A DNA stretch of 64,000 nucleotides from Endozoicomonas_A sp049275935 (GCF_049275935.1 NZ_CP184830.1:1426001-1490000); one strand, 5' to 3'; shown: positions 8,729 to 17,732, counted from the stretch's first letter. Notes: a model not told the origin generated them from the letters alone. Program-made: numbers and translations.

Positions 8729-9277
8729 TTACTTGGTATGTTCCGATTCTATTAGGTTTTTGACCATAAAATCATAGTTTCTTTGGCGTAACTGCAAGCC
8801 AAACAGGAATGCAAAGAAAACCATAAAAATTGCACCTGCTATGGCTATGCCACCTTTTCCAAAAGCAAACATTGCCAAGAAAAATAAGGTTAGAAAACCG
8901 AAAAAGTATAAACCAATAACACCTGACCAATGATCAAGGAATCGAAAGACTTTGTTTCTTCCTATTTTTGTGTAACTGAACTCACCAGACTTATACGTTA
9001 CAATACCTGGTGTTTTCTTAAGTGCGTAAATAATCTTTGAGCATTCATCATGCTTTAATAACTCTACAATATCGGAATGGCTCATTCTCAGTCCATGAAG
9101 TAGTCGAAAAAGTTCTGTCGCGGAATGCTTCTGTTCTTTATGAACAGCATCATCAAGTTTTTCTAATAATTCAGCACGAACTTTTCTTGTTTGTCCGAGG
9201 TTAAAGAGTGTGACTGCGACTGTTCCAATAGCTGTAACTAATCCAAATAAAAGTTTTGATAATTCTGTAAATTCCAT
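8729..9277 (-). CDS. Unknown membrane protein with C-terminal double transmembrane segment
   Basis: The start is taken at 9277 (MEFTELSKLLFG), because GAGGT stands seven bases upstream and the longer frame has none. 182 residues: an N-terminal hydrophobic segment LFGLVTAIGTVAVTLFNLG, then a charged central part with KLDDAVHKEQKHSATELFRL. Two adjacent membrane spans follow near the C-terminus (VIGLYFFGFLTLFFLAMFAF, GGIAIAGAIFMVFFAFLFGL). No family recognised. AT-rich like its neighbour. Confidence 0.6.
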   Translation of the reverse strand: MEFTELSKLLFGLVTAIGTVAVTLFNLGQTRKVRAELLEKLDDAVHKEQKHSATELFRLLHGLRMSHSDIVELLKHDECSKIIYALKKTPGIVTYKSGEFSYTKIGRNKVFRFLDHWSGVIGLYFFGFLTLFFLAMFAFGKGGIAIAGAIFMVFFAFLFGLQLRQRNYDFMVKNLIESEHTK

Positions 9278-9354
9278 TTTTACCTCGGAGGAACATAACG
9301 CCTGCATGTACCGCACGCCGAAAGTTTGCTTTGGTTGATTTTTTTCATTTATTT

Positions 9355-9597
9355 CTATTTCAGTTTCTTACCCCAACCATCACATTCATATGCTCTGAAT
9401 TTGTTTTCTAATTTTGTTCTAGCTCTTTTCCAATCTTCCATGATTTTTGCTCTACCACCTCGCCTTCTTAAGTCTGTATAGTGTTTAATATCATCCTTCC
9501 AAGACTGACACTTGTATAAACTGGCTTCAGGCTTTTTGGCCAGTGCTGGCATTGAAAAAGTTAAAATTGTAATAAAGAAAATACTGATTTTTTTCAT
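9355..9597 (-). CDS. Small exported protein, unknown
   Basis: 80 residues with a textbook Sec signal MKKISIFFITILTFSMPALA cut before KKPEAS. The mature part is short, basic and contains two Cys (LYKCQSW, AYECDGW), suggesting a periplasmic disulfide protein. It is third in the row of AT-rich minus-strand accessory genes. Confidence 0.6.
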   Translation of the reverse strand: MKKISIFFITILTFSMPALAKKPEASLYKCQSWKDDIKHYTDLRRRGGRAKIMEDWKRARTKLENKFRAYECDGWGKKLK

Positions 9598-9633
9598 TCT
9601 TTTTTCTCTTTGTTTTTACTCTGAGTAACATAA

Positions 9634-10008
9634 CATGGGGATATACAGCACACGCAGTAAAATATCATTAAAAACAGTACCAAGAAGGATACTATCATGG
9701 CAGGGTAAGCTAGTCTCGGAGAAATCGCAAAGACCGACCGTGGCATCCGCATGGCCAAGACTTATACGTCACTGTTACTGTCAAACCCAGACAGGGTCTT
9801 ACAACAACGAGGCCGTGACCTGAAGCTTTACGAAGAGATCCTGCGTGATGACCAGGTAAAGTCCTGTTTCCAGCAAAGACGCTTGGCTTTCTCACAATCA
9901 GAGTGGGATGCAGAGCCTGCGAGTGAAAGTCCTGAAGATGTGGCAGCCGCAGAGTTTATTGCCTACTCAGGGACATCCTTATCGGCTGAAAACATAATGT
10001 CTATTTAG
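9634..10008 (+). pseudogene. Portal-like (DUF935-type) gene fragment, copy 1
   Basis: A conserved ~65-bp upstream block (GGGGATATACAGCACACGC to ACTATC) leads to ATG 9697, but codon 4 is a stop (TAA). An in-frame ATG at 9751 reopens 85 codons. These include DRVLQQRGRDLKLYEEILRD and VKSCFQQRRLAF..EWDAEPA, which resembles the N-terminal part of Mu-gp29/DUF935 phage portal proteins (normally ~450-500 residues). It is the longest of three copies in this window. The family call is from memory of the motif and needs a search. Confidence 0.6.
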
Positions 10009-10013
10009 GCACC

Positions 10014-10643
10014 TCATACTTTGCTGGTTGACAACAGGAAGCCCGCACTTACAAAAGCACCGCCTGTAATTTTATTGAAAAACTGGGCGCGTCCTTTTTG
10101 AAGAAGCCAGCGTGATGATTTTGTCCCCAAGTAAGCATAGAAAAGCAACCAGCCAAATTCTAATACGGAAAATGTGATGCAAAAAATAGCATACTGAGTC
10201 AATAGCGAATCACTTGTTGAAATGAATTGTGGAAAAAGTGCGGTGAAAAGTACTATAGCTTTAGGGTTGCTTGCACCGACTATGAAGCCACTACCGTAGA
10301 GAGATAATTTTGATTGTGCTTCTGAGTTTTCAAGGTTGTTATTTGTTTCATAGCTATCCACTTTAGATGTAAAAGCCTTATAACCCAGATATATCAAATA
10401 TGCGGAGCCAAGCCATTTAATCAAATTGAATATCATCTCAGACGAGGAAATTACTACTCCAAGACCGGTAAAAGACAAAGTCATTATTCCAATAATGGCC
10501 GTTAGACTACCCAAAGCCGTATAAATCGCTGATTTAAAACCTGCCGTAACAGATTTGGTCATGCACAGTAGTACACTTGGTCCTGGAGAAGCTGTTAATA
10601 CGATCACTGCAAGTGTAAAAAATAACCAGATTTGTACTTCCAT
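10014..10643 (-). CDS. LysE/RhtB-family amino acid exporter
   Basis: 209 residues, normal for the family. It has the signature ASPGPSVLLCMTKSVTAGFK (residues ~18-37), followed by about six membrane segments and the mid-protein GFIVGASNPKAIVLFTALFPQF. LysE-type proteins export amino acids or homoserine lactones. The substrate is not predictable here. It lies between portal-fragment copies 1 and 2 and opposite to them. Confidence 0.88.
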   Translation of the reverse strand: MEVQIWLFFTLAVIVLTASPGPSVLLCMTKSVTAGFKSAIYTALGSLTAIIGIMTLSFTGLGVVISSSEMIFNLIKWLGSAYLIYLGYKAFTSKVDSYETNNNLENSEAQSKLSLYGSGFIVGASNPKAIVLFTALFPQFISTSDSLLTQYAIFCITFSVLEFGWLLFYAYLGTKSSRWLLQKGRAQFFNKITGGAFVSAGFLLSTSKV

Positions 10644-10676
10644 TTGTACTCCGATTTTATTGCTGGCGAAGCGCCT

Positions 10677-10993
10677 AACATGGGGATATACAGCACACGC
10701 GGTACAATATCATTAACAAACGTACCAAGCAGGATACTATCATGACAGGAAAAGCTAGTCTCGGGGAAATCGCAAAGGCCTACCATGGCATCCATATGGC
10801 CAAGGCTCATACGTCACTGCCACTGTTATTGTCACTGTCAAACCCTGACACTGTCTTACAACAACGAGGCCGTGACCTAAAGCTCTATGAAGAGATCCTG
10901 CATGACGATCACGTCAAGTCCTGCTTCCAGCAAAGACGTCTGGCTGTCACTCAGTCAGAGTGCCAAATCGTATTGGGGACAGAAGTTCAATAA
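10677..10993 (+). pseudogene. Portal-like (DUF935-type) gene fragment, copy 2
   Basis: The same upstream block as copy 1, then an open frame of 83 codons from ATG 10742: MTGKASLGEIAKAYHGIHMA and later VLQQRGRDLKLYEEILHDD, CFQQRRLAVTQSE. It is the only copy whose 5' part has no stop or frameshift, but it breaks off about 80 codons in, where IS91-flanking sequence starts. Likely a non-functional remnant, or a repeat unit. Confidence 0.6.
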
Positions 10994-11161
10994 ACTTGCT
11001 CAGTTACATGGAAGACTGACAAGACTCGATTCAGCGGCATAGCCTTTAAATCAGTGGTTGCCGATGGGCAATCCACTGGATTTTATTGTTGAACCAAGCC
11101 GCTACGCGGCAAAAAAAACTCTCAATATTGTCTAATAATTCCTGATAACACATCAATTCTG

Positions 11162-11998
11162 ATGTGTCTTAATAACAGGAATACTAAACATGAATTCAAC
11201 CGAAAAAAACAGTTCGAAGAGCTTTACCAAAAACACCTGACCACACTCAAGCTACAAGGCAAAAGCAAGTCCACCATTGATCTCTACAGCCGCCCGTTAA
11301 GACGTCTTGCCAGCTATTTTAACTGCTGCCCTGATACGCTCAACACGGATGACCTTAAAACCTACTTTGCGGATCTGATCGAAAGCCACTCATGGAGTAC
11401 GGTAAAAACAGATCGCAACGGCATCCAGTTCTTCTATAAACATGTGCTCAACAAGCCGTGGAAATTCATTGATATCGTCAAGCCCCCTTCGGTCAGGCGA
11501 CTGCCGGATATCCTGACCTCAGCAAAGATCGCCCGGCTACTCAACAGCTGCCGGGAATCCCATATTCACACCTTTATTCTCGTTACTTACAGTATGGGAC
11601 TCAGGTTAGGAGAGGCATTGAACCTTACTGTCAATGATATTGACTCAGACAGAATGAGCGTTCATTTAAGACAGTGCAAAGGCGGCAAAGATCGTTACGT
11701 CCCACTGCCAACCCAAGCACTCGTGGCCCTTAGAACCCATTGGAAAACCCACCGAAATCCATGTTGGGTATTTCCGCAAGGCCGGGATAAAGCAGAAAAA
11801 CACTTAGCACAAAAGCCGATGAATCGCTCGTTACCCCAAAGAGCCATGAGAAAGCTAGTCAAAGAATGCCGGATTAACAAGGAAGTCAGCATACATTCTC
11901 TGAGACACAGCTTTGCCACCCACCTTCTTGAGAAAGGTCTCAGTCTTAGGGTTATTCAGGACATCCTCGGCCATATGCACCCGGAAACCACCGCACTG
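11162..11998 (+). pseudogene. Tyrosine recombinase/integrase of the IS91-type element, 5' part
   Basis: The SAM-like N-terminal domain (LKLQGKSKSTIDLYSRPLRR) is followed by the catalytic domain with Arg in YSMGLRLGEALNL, the Lys-containing CKGGKDRYVPL and HSLRHSFATHLLEKG. The frame is cut at HMHPETTAL, before the catalytic Tyr region. The missing end (YTRLTETVEINSHRMINHLM) is found at 15336. An ATG at 11190 would be the expected start, but the A7 run following it leaves it one base out of frame. The frame given therefore starts at an ATG lacking a clear RBS. Both lesions argue for loss of function. Confidence 0.85.
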
Positions 11999-12349
11999 TG
12001 AGGTATTTTTGGTGGCCAGGATCAGTTCGTAACTCATCAGCAGATATTTGGCGTAAAGCCATGGCCAGGAAATTGATTCAATGATGGTTGTTTTTAGCTC
12101 GCAAGCGATTAATCTACCTTGTTTCTCATCGGGCGTTAAATCTGATTCTGTATAGCCTTTTGTGTGGGCAATGTCCGGCAAGGTGCCCGACAGTGTGTAC
12201 TGGTCAGGGGTTATAAAAACGCTCTGGTTTGGAGACACTGTTTTCTGTTCAAGCTCGACAACAAAACGTTTTGTCAGCGCTTGAGCCTGACAGACGACGG
12301 ACAATACCATTAACAACAGTGGTGCTGCATAGAGTGAGTGTTTAATCAT
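11999..12349 (-). pseudogene. N-terminal fragment of an ankyrin-family secreted protein
   Basis: Starts at ATG 12349 (MIKHSLYAAPLLLMVLSVVC) and matches residues 1 to about 117 of the full gene at 12573-15095 with scattered changes (for example TKRFVVELEQKT against TKRFVIELEQKT). Homology stops at the recombinase junction, and beyond it the frame runs into antisense recombinase sequence. It contains the signal peptide and the unknown N-terminal domain but no RING or ankyrin part. Confidence 0.8.
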
Positions 12350-12572
12350 TCTATCCCTGCATTTTGGCATAGAGAGAGGAAGGATAGATCAAGGAAATAA
12401 CGCAAGTTATGCAGTTAACCGTTCTCTCAACTGCCCCGGAGAAACATTCAGCCCTGCCGCATAAACTGTGGTGCTGAGGTGAAAGTGATCCAACTTCACT
12501 TTCTCTATGACTATAAAGTCTGCTGTGAATAAGATAACGCCTTTCTTTTGTTCCCTGTCTTGCCTCTGTTAC

Positions 12573-15095
12573 CTACCTTGCCCCGGCCTCGGTCAGGAGT
12601 TTCACGATGTCGGTATGGCCCTTCCAGGCAGCAATGATCAGCGGGGTGGAACCATTCTTATTCCGGGCGTTGAGATCAGCCCCGGCCTCGATCAGGAGTT
12701 TAACGATGTCGGTATGGCCATACTGGGCAGCGATGGACAGCGGAGTGGCGCCATTGTCAGGCCAGGCGTTGAGATCCGCCCGGGCTTCGATCAGGATTTT
12801 TACACAGTCAGTGTTATTTTCCTGGGCAGCGATGTACAGCGCGGAGGTGCCATCTTTATTTCGGGCGTTGAAATCCGCTTTGGCTTCGATCAGGAGTTTC
12901 ACGATGTCGGCATGGCCATTCTGGGCAGCCTTGAACAGCGGGGTGGTGCCATTGTTAGTCTGGGCGTTGAGATCCGCTCCAGCTTCGATCAGGATTTTCA
13001 CACAGTCGGTATTGCCTTTGGCTGAAGCAATGATCAGCGGGGTGGTGCCATTCGTCATGGCAGCGTCGAGATCCGCCCCGGCGTTAATCAGGACTTTCAC
13101 ACAGTCGGTATTGCCTTTGGCTGAAGCAATGATCAGCGGGGTGGTGCCATTCGTCATGGCAGCGTCGAGATCCGCCCCGGCGTTAATCAGGACTTTCACA
13201 CAGTCGGTGTTATTTTGTTGGACAGCGATGAACAGTGCGGTGCCGCCATTCTTAGCCCGGGCGTTGAGATCCACTTTGGCCTCGATCAGGAGTTTCACGA
13301 TGTCGGTATGGCCATTCTGGGCAGCAATGATCAGTGCGGTGGTGCCATTCTTATTCCGGGCGTTGAGATCAGCCCCGGCCTCGATCAGGAGTTTCACGAT
13401 GTCGGTATAGCCCTTCCCGGCAGCATTGATCAGCGGGGTGGAACCATTCTTATTCCGGGCGTTGAGATCAGCCCCGGCCTCAATCAGGAGTTTCACGATG
13501 TCGCCATGGCCATACTGGGCAGCGATGGTCATCGGGGTGGCGCCATTGTCAGGCCGGGCGTTGAGATCCGCCCGGGCTTCGATCAGGATTTTTACGCAGT
13601 CAGTGTTATTTTCCTGGGCAGCGATGTACAGCGGGGAGGTGCCATCTTTATTTCGGGCGTTGAAATCCGCTTTGGCTTCGATCAGGAGTTTCACGATGTC
13701 GGCATGGCCCCTCTTGGCAGCGATGATCAGCAGGGTGGCGCCATTCATGGTCCGCTCATTGAGATCCGCACCGGCGTTGATCAGGCATTCGACGACGTCC
13801 CTGTGCCCCCGGATGGATGCCAACATCAAGGCAGTACGACCATTATTCATAACGGCATTGACATTGACTCCTTCTGCCAGTGACTTCTCCACCTGATCCA
13901 AATCCCCCTCAAAACAGCCACGATAAAACGCCGGATCGGGAAAAAATTTATCCGGGTGAGATTCACCGGTGTTCTCATTCACCATAGGCATCGGATTTTG
14001 CCGGCACATTGCACACCGGCGAGAGCCGATGGGGCGTTGAACAAAACACCTCGTAATACAGTCCAGATCGAAGCGCTTGCCACAACATTGGCTTTTGACG
14101 ACCACAAGCGCTACATCACGGTAATGGAAGTGAATCATACAAATAGGACAGGGATCGGACTCCGGCGGTACGTCAGTGTCCACGGAGACGGCGGGGCGGG
14201 GAATGCCATCCATGAGTAGTACATCTGTGTTATTCACATGGCCTGCGCACTCCGGGCAGTGTCCATTGTCCAAATGTGGGCATGAGCTTTGTCCGAGCGT
14301 TGCTGCTGTGTGGCCTGTCGAATTTGCTGCGGAATTCATCGGCCATTCAGCAGACTCACTGCTATCGGATGATGGTCGGAATTGACAGACGCCATGACAG
14401 GGAGAGACAAAACAATCTAAACCTAAAGTATGCTGATGCTGCTCTGAGCCTCCGCTACCATCGGCAGAGTCAGAATCAGAATAAAGGAAGTTGCTGAAAG
14501 AGCCTGTAGGATCGGCGGTGGCTTCCTGAGCCTGCTGCCCAGAAGACTCTGATGGCGGGTGTTGTTGCTGGTTATTGCCAGAGCCGGGCACCGTAATGAT
14601 GGCTGCCAACGGGTGATCCTGACGCAGCCCTTTTAGTTTCATCGTATTATACGACGGCGAGTACATATCCAAATAACTTTTTAAAAGCGAACCGAAAGCG
14701 ACAACCATTTCTACAGGTAGCCATGAATGCGAGGTGGAGCTCAGTGGGGTATTTCTGGTGGTCAGGATCAGTTCGTAACTCACCAGCAGATAATTGGCGT
14801 AAAGCCATGGCCACGGAATTGATTCAATGACCTTTGTTTTTAGCTCGTAGCCGCTTAGTCTGCCTTGTTTCTCATCAGACGATAAATCTGATCCTGCATA
14901 GCCTTTTGTGTGGGCAATGTCTGAGAAGATACACGACAATGTATGAAGGTCAGGTGTTACAGAAAAGTTCTGGTTTGGAGAACCTGTTTTCTGTTCAAGC
15001 TCGATAACAAAACGTTTTGTCAGCGCTTGAGCCTGACAGACGACGGACAATACCATTAGCAACAGTGGTGCTGCATAGAGTGAGTGTTTAATCAT
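12573..15095 (-). CDS. Secreted RING-like/ankyrin-repeat protein, 840 residues
   Basis: Signal peptide MIKHSLYAAPLLLMVLSVVC..QAQA, then an unrecognised domain (~30-160). A low-complexity Ser/Gln/His-rich linker with extra Cys pairs follows (CPHLDNGHCPEC, ~272-283). A RING-like finger spans ~315-366 (CPIC..QCCGKRFDLDC..RRCAMC), and about 13 ankyrin repeats of ~33 residues run to the C-terminus. The RING core and following segment (NPMPMVNENTGESHPDKFFP) are the same family as the array at 53-64 kb. Two of the usual His ligands are replaced (CCGKRFDLDC), so zinc binding may be altered. The ATG overlaps the stop of the upstream fragment (ATGA), and AGGGA precedes it. Inference: host-directed secreted effector. 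Confidence 0.85.
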   Translation of the reverse strand: MIKHSLYAAPLLLMVLSVVCQAQALTKRFVIELEQKTGSPNQNFSVTPDLHTLSCIFSDIAHTKGYAGSDLSSDEKQGRLSGYELKTKVIESIPWPWLYANYLLVSYELILTTRNTPLSSTSHSWLPVEMVVAFGSLLKSYLDMYSPSYNTMKLKGLRQDHPLAAIITVPGSGNNQQQHPPSESSGQQAQEATADPTGSFSNFLYSDSDSADGSGGSEQHQHTLGLDCFVSPCHGVCQFRPSSDSSESAEWPMNSAANSTGHTAATLGQSSCPHLDNGHCPECAGHVNNTDVLLMDGIPRPAVSVDTDVPPESDPCPICMIHFHYRDVALVVVKSQCCGKRFDLDCITRCFVQRPIGSRRCAMCRQNPMPMVNENTGESHPDKFFPDPAFYRGCFEGDLDQVEKSLAEGVNVNAVMNNGRTALMLASIRGHRDVVECLINAGADLNERTMNGATLLIIAAKRGHADIVKLLIEAKADFNARNKDGTSPLYIAAQENNTDCVKILIEARADLNARPDNGATPMTIAAQYGHGDIVKLLIEAGADLNARNKNGSTPLINAAGKGYTDIVKLLIEAGADLNARNKNGTTALIIAAQNGHTDIVKLLIEAKVDLNARAKNGGTALFIAVQQNNTDCVKVLINAGADLDAAMTNGTTPLIIASAKGNTDCVKVLINAGADLDAAMTNGTTPLIIASAKGNTDCVKILIEAGADLNAQTNNGTTPLFKAAQNGHADIVKLLIEAKADFNARNKDGTSALYIAAQENNTDCVKILIEARADLNAWPDNGATPLSIAAQYGHTDIVKLLIEAGADLNARNKNGSTPLIIAAWKGHTDIVKLLTEAGAR
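12595..12925. repeat. Four-ankyrin segmental duplication (partner at 13392-13710)
   Basis: The DNA of four consecutive ankyrin units near the 3' end of the 840-residue gene is almost identical to 13392-13710 in the same gene, differing at only scattered bases. Identity at this level, including third positions, points to recent duplication or gene conversion rather than protein-level selection. Confidence 0.75.
12996..13208. repeat. 99-bp exact tandem duplication, one ankyrin unit
   Basis: The sequence from 12996 repeats exactly with period 99 to 13208, giving two identical units. The protein then has the unit VLINAGADLDAAMTNGTTPL...SAKGNTDCVK twice with no change. A 33-codon period keeps the reading frame. 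Confidence 0.9.
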
Positions 15096-15335
15096 TCTAT
15101 CCCTGCATTCTGGTCATCCACCGCCTCTACTCCCCACAGTGCCCCGGCATTGATCAGCAGGTTCATGCAGTCAATATAGCCCAGCCTGGTTGCGATGGGC
15201 ATCAGGGTGTCGCCATTTGACAAAACGGCAGTGACATTCGCCCCGGCGTTGATCAGGAGTTGCGCGCAGTTGGCATCGCCCATCTCGACTGCGATGAACA
15301 AAGGGGTGGCGCCACCAGAAGGCAAGGCGGCGTTT
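15092..15335 (-). pseudogene. C-terminal ankyrin fragment at the right junction of the inserted block
   Basis: Open on the minus strand from the recombinase junction: NAALPSGGATPLFIAVEMGD, CAQLLINAGANV, LINAGALWGVEAVDDQNAGIE, then stop. It is two ankyrin units with a non-repeat tail and no start of its own. The stop overlaps the start of the 840-residue gene. Confidence 0.75.
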
Positions 15336-15485
15336 TATACCCGCCTGACAGAAACCGTGGAAATCAACAGCCACCGGATGATCAACCACCTGATGGACGA
15401 CCTTGGGCTGGGGGAAAATAATCATGACCCTCGCTGTTATTGCCGATCACTACGGCCAGACCTTTTTGGAAAAGTACCGGCATAA
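15336..15485 (+). pseudogene. Tyrosine recombinase, 3' part
   Basis: Continues the recombinase frame cut at 11998: YTRLTETVEINSHRMINHLM, DDLGLGENNHDP and on to TAA at 15485. The first Tyr follows HMHPETTAL, where catalytic Tyr is found in related proteins (GH..xxTTxxYTH). The last 63 bases overlap the transposase start at 15423. Confidence 0.8.
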
Positions 15486-16476
15486 ACTACTGCCTGGCCA
15501 CCAGAAAGCCCTTAAATCCATCCGAAGTTGCCGGACACCTGCTGCCGGAATGACACTGCTGGAATGCACTGCCTGCCAGCGCCGTGATCAACGTCCGATG
15601 TCCTGCGGTCACCGTAGCTGCAATCGCTGCCAGAATACCGATACCACTGAGTGGCTGGCAAGGCAGCGGCAAAAACTGCTCCCTGTTGAGTATTTCATGG
15701 TGACTTTTACTCTGCCTGCACAATTGCGGCAAATCGCATGGCAACACCAGCGTCAAGTCTATGACCTGTTGTTCAGGGAAGCAGCTGAAACCCTGAAAAG
15801 CTTTGGCTGCAACCACAAAAGTCTGGACGGGCAGCTCGGAATGACCGGCGTATTACATACCCACAGTCGTCGACTTGATTACCACCCTCATGTGCACTTT
15901 GTAGTTCCAGGTGGTGGTATTAATACCCGCCGTCGTAAATGGCGAAAGCTCAAGGGTAACTAGCTGTTCAACAGTAACAACCTGGCCAGAGTCTTCCGGG
16001 GACGATTGTTGAAAGCTCTGAATGAAGCGGCTTTACTGACACCAACGCTTAAAAAATCGCTGCCCGAACTCTGGGTGGTGAATTGTCAGCACGTCGGAAA
16101 AGGCGAACCTGCTTTGAAATACTTGTCCAGATATCTCTACCGGGGCGTTATTGCTGACCGGCAGATTACAGGTCATGATGACGGACAAGTGACTTTCATC
16201 TATCGGAACAGTAAAACCGGTGCAAAAGAGCAGCGAACCATAAAAGGAGAAGACTTTCTCTGGCTGGTTTTACAGCATGTTCTGCCCAAAGGATTGAGAC
16301 GAGTCCGTGACTACGGATTCCTGCACTGTCGGGCTAAACGCAGACTTAACCTGATTCAGCTGATCTTGCAAGTCATGCTGAAACCTCTGGAACCTATCAT
16401 CCGACCAAAACACGCCTGCAGAACCTGTGGCTGCGATATGAAAGTCATAACATTCCGGTTCACAGGTTTCACCTGA
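15423..16476 (+). pseudogene. IS91-family transposase with an in-frame stop
   Basis: The N-terminal zinc-binding domain is seen as LLECTACQRRDQRPMSCGHR and SCNRCQ (~50-80). The Y2/HUH-type catalytic core follows, with FMVTFTLPAQLR and the His pair in DYHPHVHFVVPGG. C-terminal part: CQHVGKGEPALKYLSRYLYR and a terminal Cys motif CRTCGCDM. A TAG at 15961 interrupts KLKGN-stop-LFNSNNLARVFRG. The same frame continues cleanly, so a single substitution (probably TAC or TAT to TAG) has disabled it. 350 codons in all. IS91 transposases act by rolling-circle transfer. Confidence 0.88.
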
Positions 16477-16668
16477 CCGATAAAAAAGGGCTTAAATTCA
16501 CTCAACAGGGGAGAGCCAGCACAATCTGAATACATATTTTTACGACAATGCTCAATTAATAGCTTGGGCAGGGACGCGCTCAGCTTAACAAAAGCCAAAA
16601 CCAACCTGCATCAGCTATAAAGGCTGCCAGAGAAAAAGCTATTTCCCATAAACCATTCCGAGTGGCTG

Positions 16669-16989
16669 TCAAATCCGGGCTTGTTCAACAACCGGATAAG
16701 ATTGCGGCTGCGCGCAATCTATCCTTATTCGTTCTATTTTTTCGTCGCTACGTTTAAAGCCTGCATAGGTGGCTTCAGTAAGAGCACCAATGGCAGTTTT
16801 AATTTCTGAGAGTTCACGGTCATGCTGTGCAAAGCACAACCGATTTTCCTGCTGGTACTCTCGCATCTCCCGTCTTGTTGCCAGTATCTCTTGGTGTGTA
16901 TCACCAGTGATCTCAATGAGACTTCGAACTGCACTATCCAGTGAGTCAAAATGTGACTCAAGTTGCTCTATCCTAACTTCTAACGACAT
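16669..16989 (-). CDS. Small coiled-coil protein, unknown
   Basis: The start at 16989 (MSLEVRIEQLESHFDSLDSA) is preferred over 17055 because GAGAG precedes it and heptads begin at once. 106 residues, almost wholly helical with heptad spacing (LDSAVRSLIEITGDTHQEIL, TRREMREYQQENR, LSEIKTAIGALTEATYAGF). Such short coiled-coil ORFs often sit beside toxin-antitoxin genes and mobile elements. No family recognised. Confidence 0.5.
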   Translation of the reverse strand: MSLEVRIEQLESHFDSLDSAVRSLIEITGDTHQEILATRREMREYQQENRLCFAQHDRELSEIKTAIGALTEATYAGFKRSDEKIERIRIDCAQPQSYPVVEQARI

Positions 16990-17067
16990 CGGGACTACTC
17001 TCGTTGTGAATGGAGTAACCAGCGTAGCAGAGACTGGCACAAAGACACCTAACATAGGGTTATGTTG

Positions 17068-17340
17068 CTACCTAAACAATTCAGAATGTGACCCCAGACG
17101 CTCAAAGAATATTTTATCTTCTACCACTGCATAGATTGATAACCAGTCTGGCTCTATGTGACATTCTCGATAGCCGCGATAGTTAACAGTCAGGGAATGG
17201 TCTTTGTATCTCGCTGCAAGTGGTCTATCTTCTATGAGCCGATCTGTGACTTTCTTTAATTTTGAGCAATCTTTACCCTGCTTCTTTGCTTTTTTAACGT
17301 CCCTTTTGAATTGATTCGTACTGACTGGCTTTAGCATCAT
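17068..17340 (-). CDS. yafQ: YafQ-type mRNA interferase toxin (RelE superfamily)
   Basis: 90 residues. MLKPVSTNQFKRDVKKAKKQ, the conserved LIEDRPLAARYKDHSL, the YRGYRECHIEPDWLSIY core and terminal RLGSHSELF are YafQ hallmarks. YafQ cleaves mRNA on the ribosome, and the conserved His and Phe near the C-terminus (GSHSELF) belong to the active site. The start overlaps the antitoxin stop by one base (TAATG). A second ATG follows immediately. Confidence 0.92.
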   Translation of the reverse strand: MMLKPVSTNQFKRDVKKAKKQGKDCSKLKKVTDRLIEDRPLAARYKDHSLTVNYRGYRECHIEPDWLSIYAVVEDKIFFERLGSHSELFR

Positions 17341-17600
17341 TAAATATCCAAGTCATCGTACATTTCCTGAGCGTTTTCGTAGTGCGTTAAACCTACTCCT
17401 TTCTCTGTGTCGTCAAAGGCTTTAAGGGTTTCTTCATTAGGTATACGAACATCAAAAGGTAATCCATTGCACAAACCTACTTGCTTATAAAACAAGGTGA
17501 TTGCATCTGTTGCGTTCAGCCCCAGTTTCCTGAATATCGCTTCTGCATGTTCCTTCACATCAGGCTCTATTCTGGCTCGGATCATTGCGCTTTTGCTCAT
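17340..17600 (-). CDS. dinJ: DinJ/RelB-family antitoxin
   Basis: 86 residues from ATG 17600 (MSKSAMIRARIEPDVKEHAE), with GGGG nine bases upstream. Another frame extension to 17615 lacks an RBS. An N-terminal ribbon-helix-helix DNA-binding domain is followed by LGLNATDAITLFYKQV and GLPFDVRIPNEET, the toxin-wrapping tail. It neutralises YafQ and represses the operon. Confidence 0.92.
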   Translation of the reverse strand: MSKSAMIRARIEPDVKEHAEAIFRKLGLNATDAITLFYKQVGLCNGLPFDVRIPNEETLKAFDDTEKGVGLTHYENAQEMYDDLDI

Positions 17601-17732
17601 TTTTAAGTACCCCATGCGTCATATTGTTATGCACAGTGTCATTGTGGATCATTTGGGGTACAGTGCAAACGCAACATACCAAACGCTTCCAATTCGTGGC
17701 TTCGCCACCCGACCGCCCTTCGGTCGGTGTCC

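Larger units (their letters stand above)
11999..15335 (-). other. 3.3-kb ankyrin-gene block inserted into the recombinase gene
   Basis: Between recombinase codons CTG (11996-11998) and TAT (15336-15338) lies a block reading, on the minus strand, as the C-terminal end of one ankyrin gene, one complete RING-ankyrin gene, and the N-terminal end of a third. No target duplication or transposase ends were seen. The arrangement equals one full unit plus partial units of a tandem array. Confidence 0.75.
11100..16480 (+). mobile_element. IS91-type element (tyrosine recombinase + Y2-type transposase) carrying an inserted ankyrin gene block
   Basis: The element is recognised by its two genes in tandem, a XerC/D-like recombinase (11162-11998 plus 15336-15485) and an IS91-family transposase (15423-16476) that starts within the recombinase's end. 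Both are broken. A block of 3337 bp of minus-strand ankyrin genes separates the recombinase halves. Exact outer ends were not resolved, so the limits given are approximate. A hairpin-like ACACATCAATTCTGATGTGT lies at 11148-11167, just before the recombinase. Confidence 0.65.

Noticed and set aside
8656..10690. Integron gene-cassette array with attC sites (minus-strand small genes, GTTAGGC and GCGTTAT near gene starts)
   Set aside because: The candidate sites do not fold into the paired R/L box hairpin of attC, and no integron integrase is present. The tyrosine recombinase at 11162 belongs with the IS91 transposase.
12573..13900. CRISPR-like regular repeats
   Set aside because: The period of ~99 bp and coding content are ankyrin units. 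No short identical repeats with unique spacers.
12573..14497. Long plus-strand ORFs opposite the 840-residue ankyrin gene, and similar minus-strand ORFs under 53-64 kb
   Set aside because: They mirror the repeat periodicity of the real genes in antisense, have no start signals and consist of low-complexity RSAPASIR-type text.
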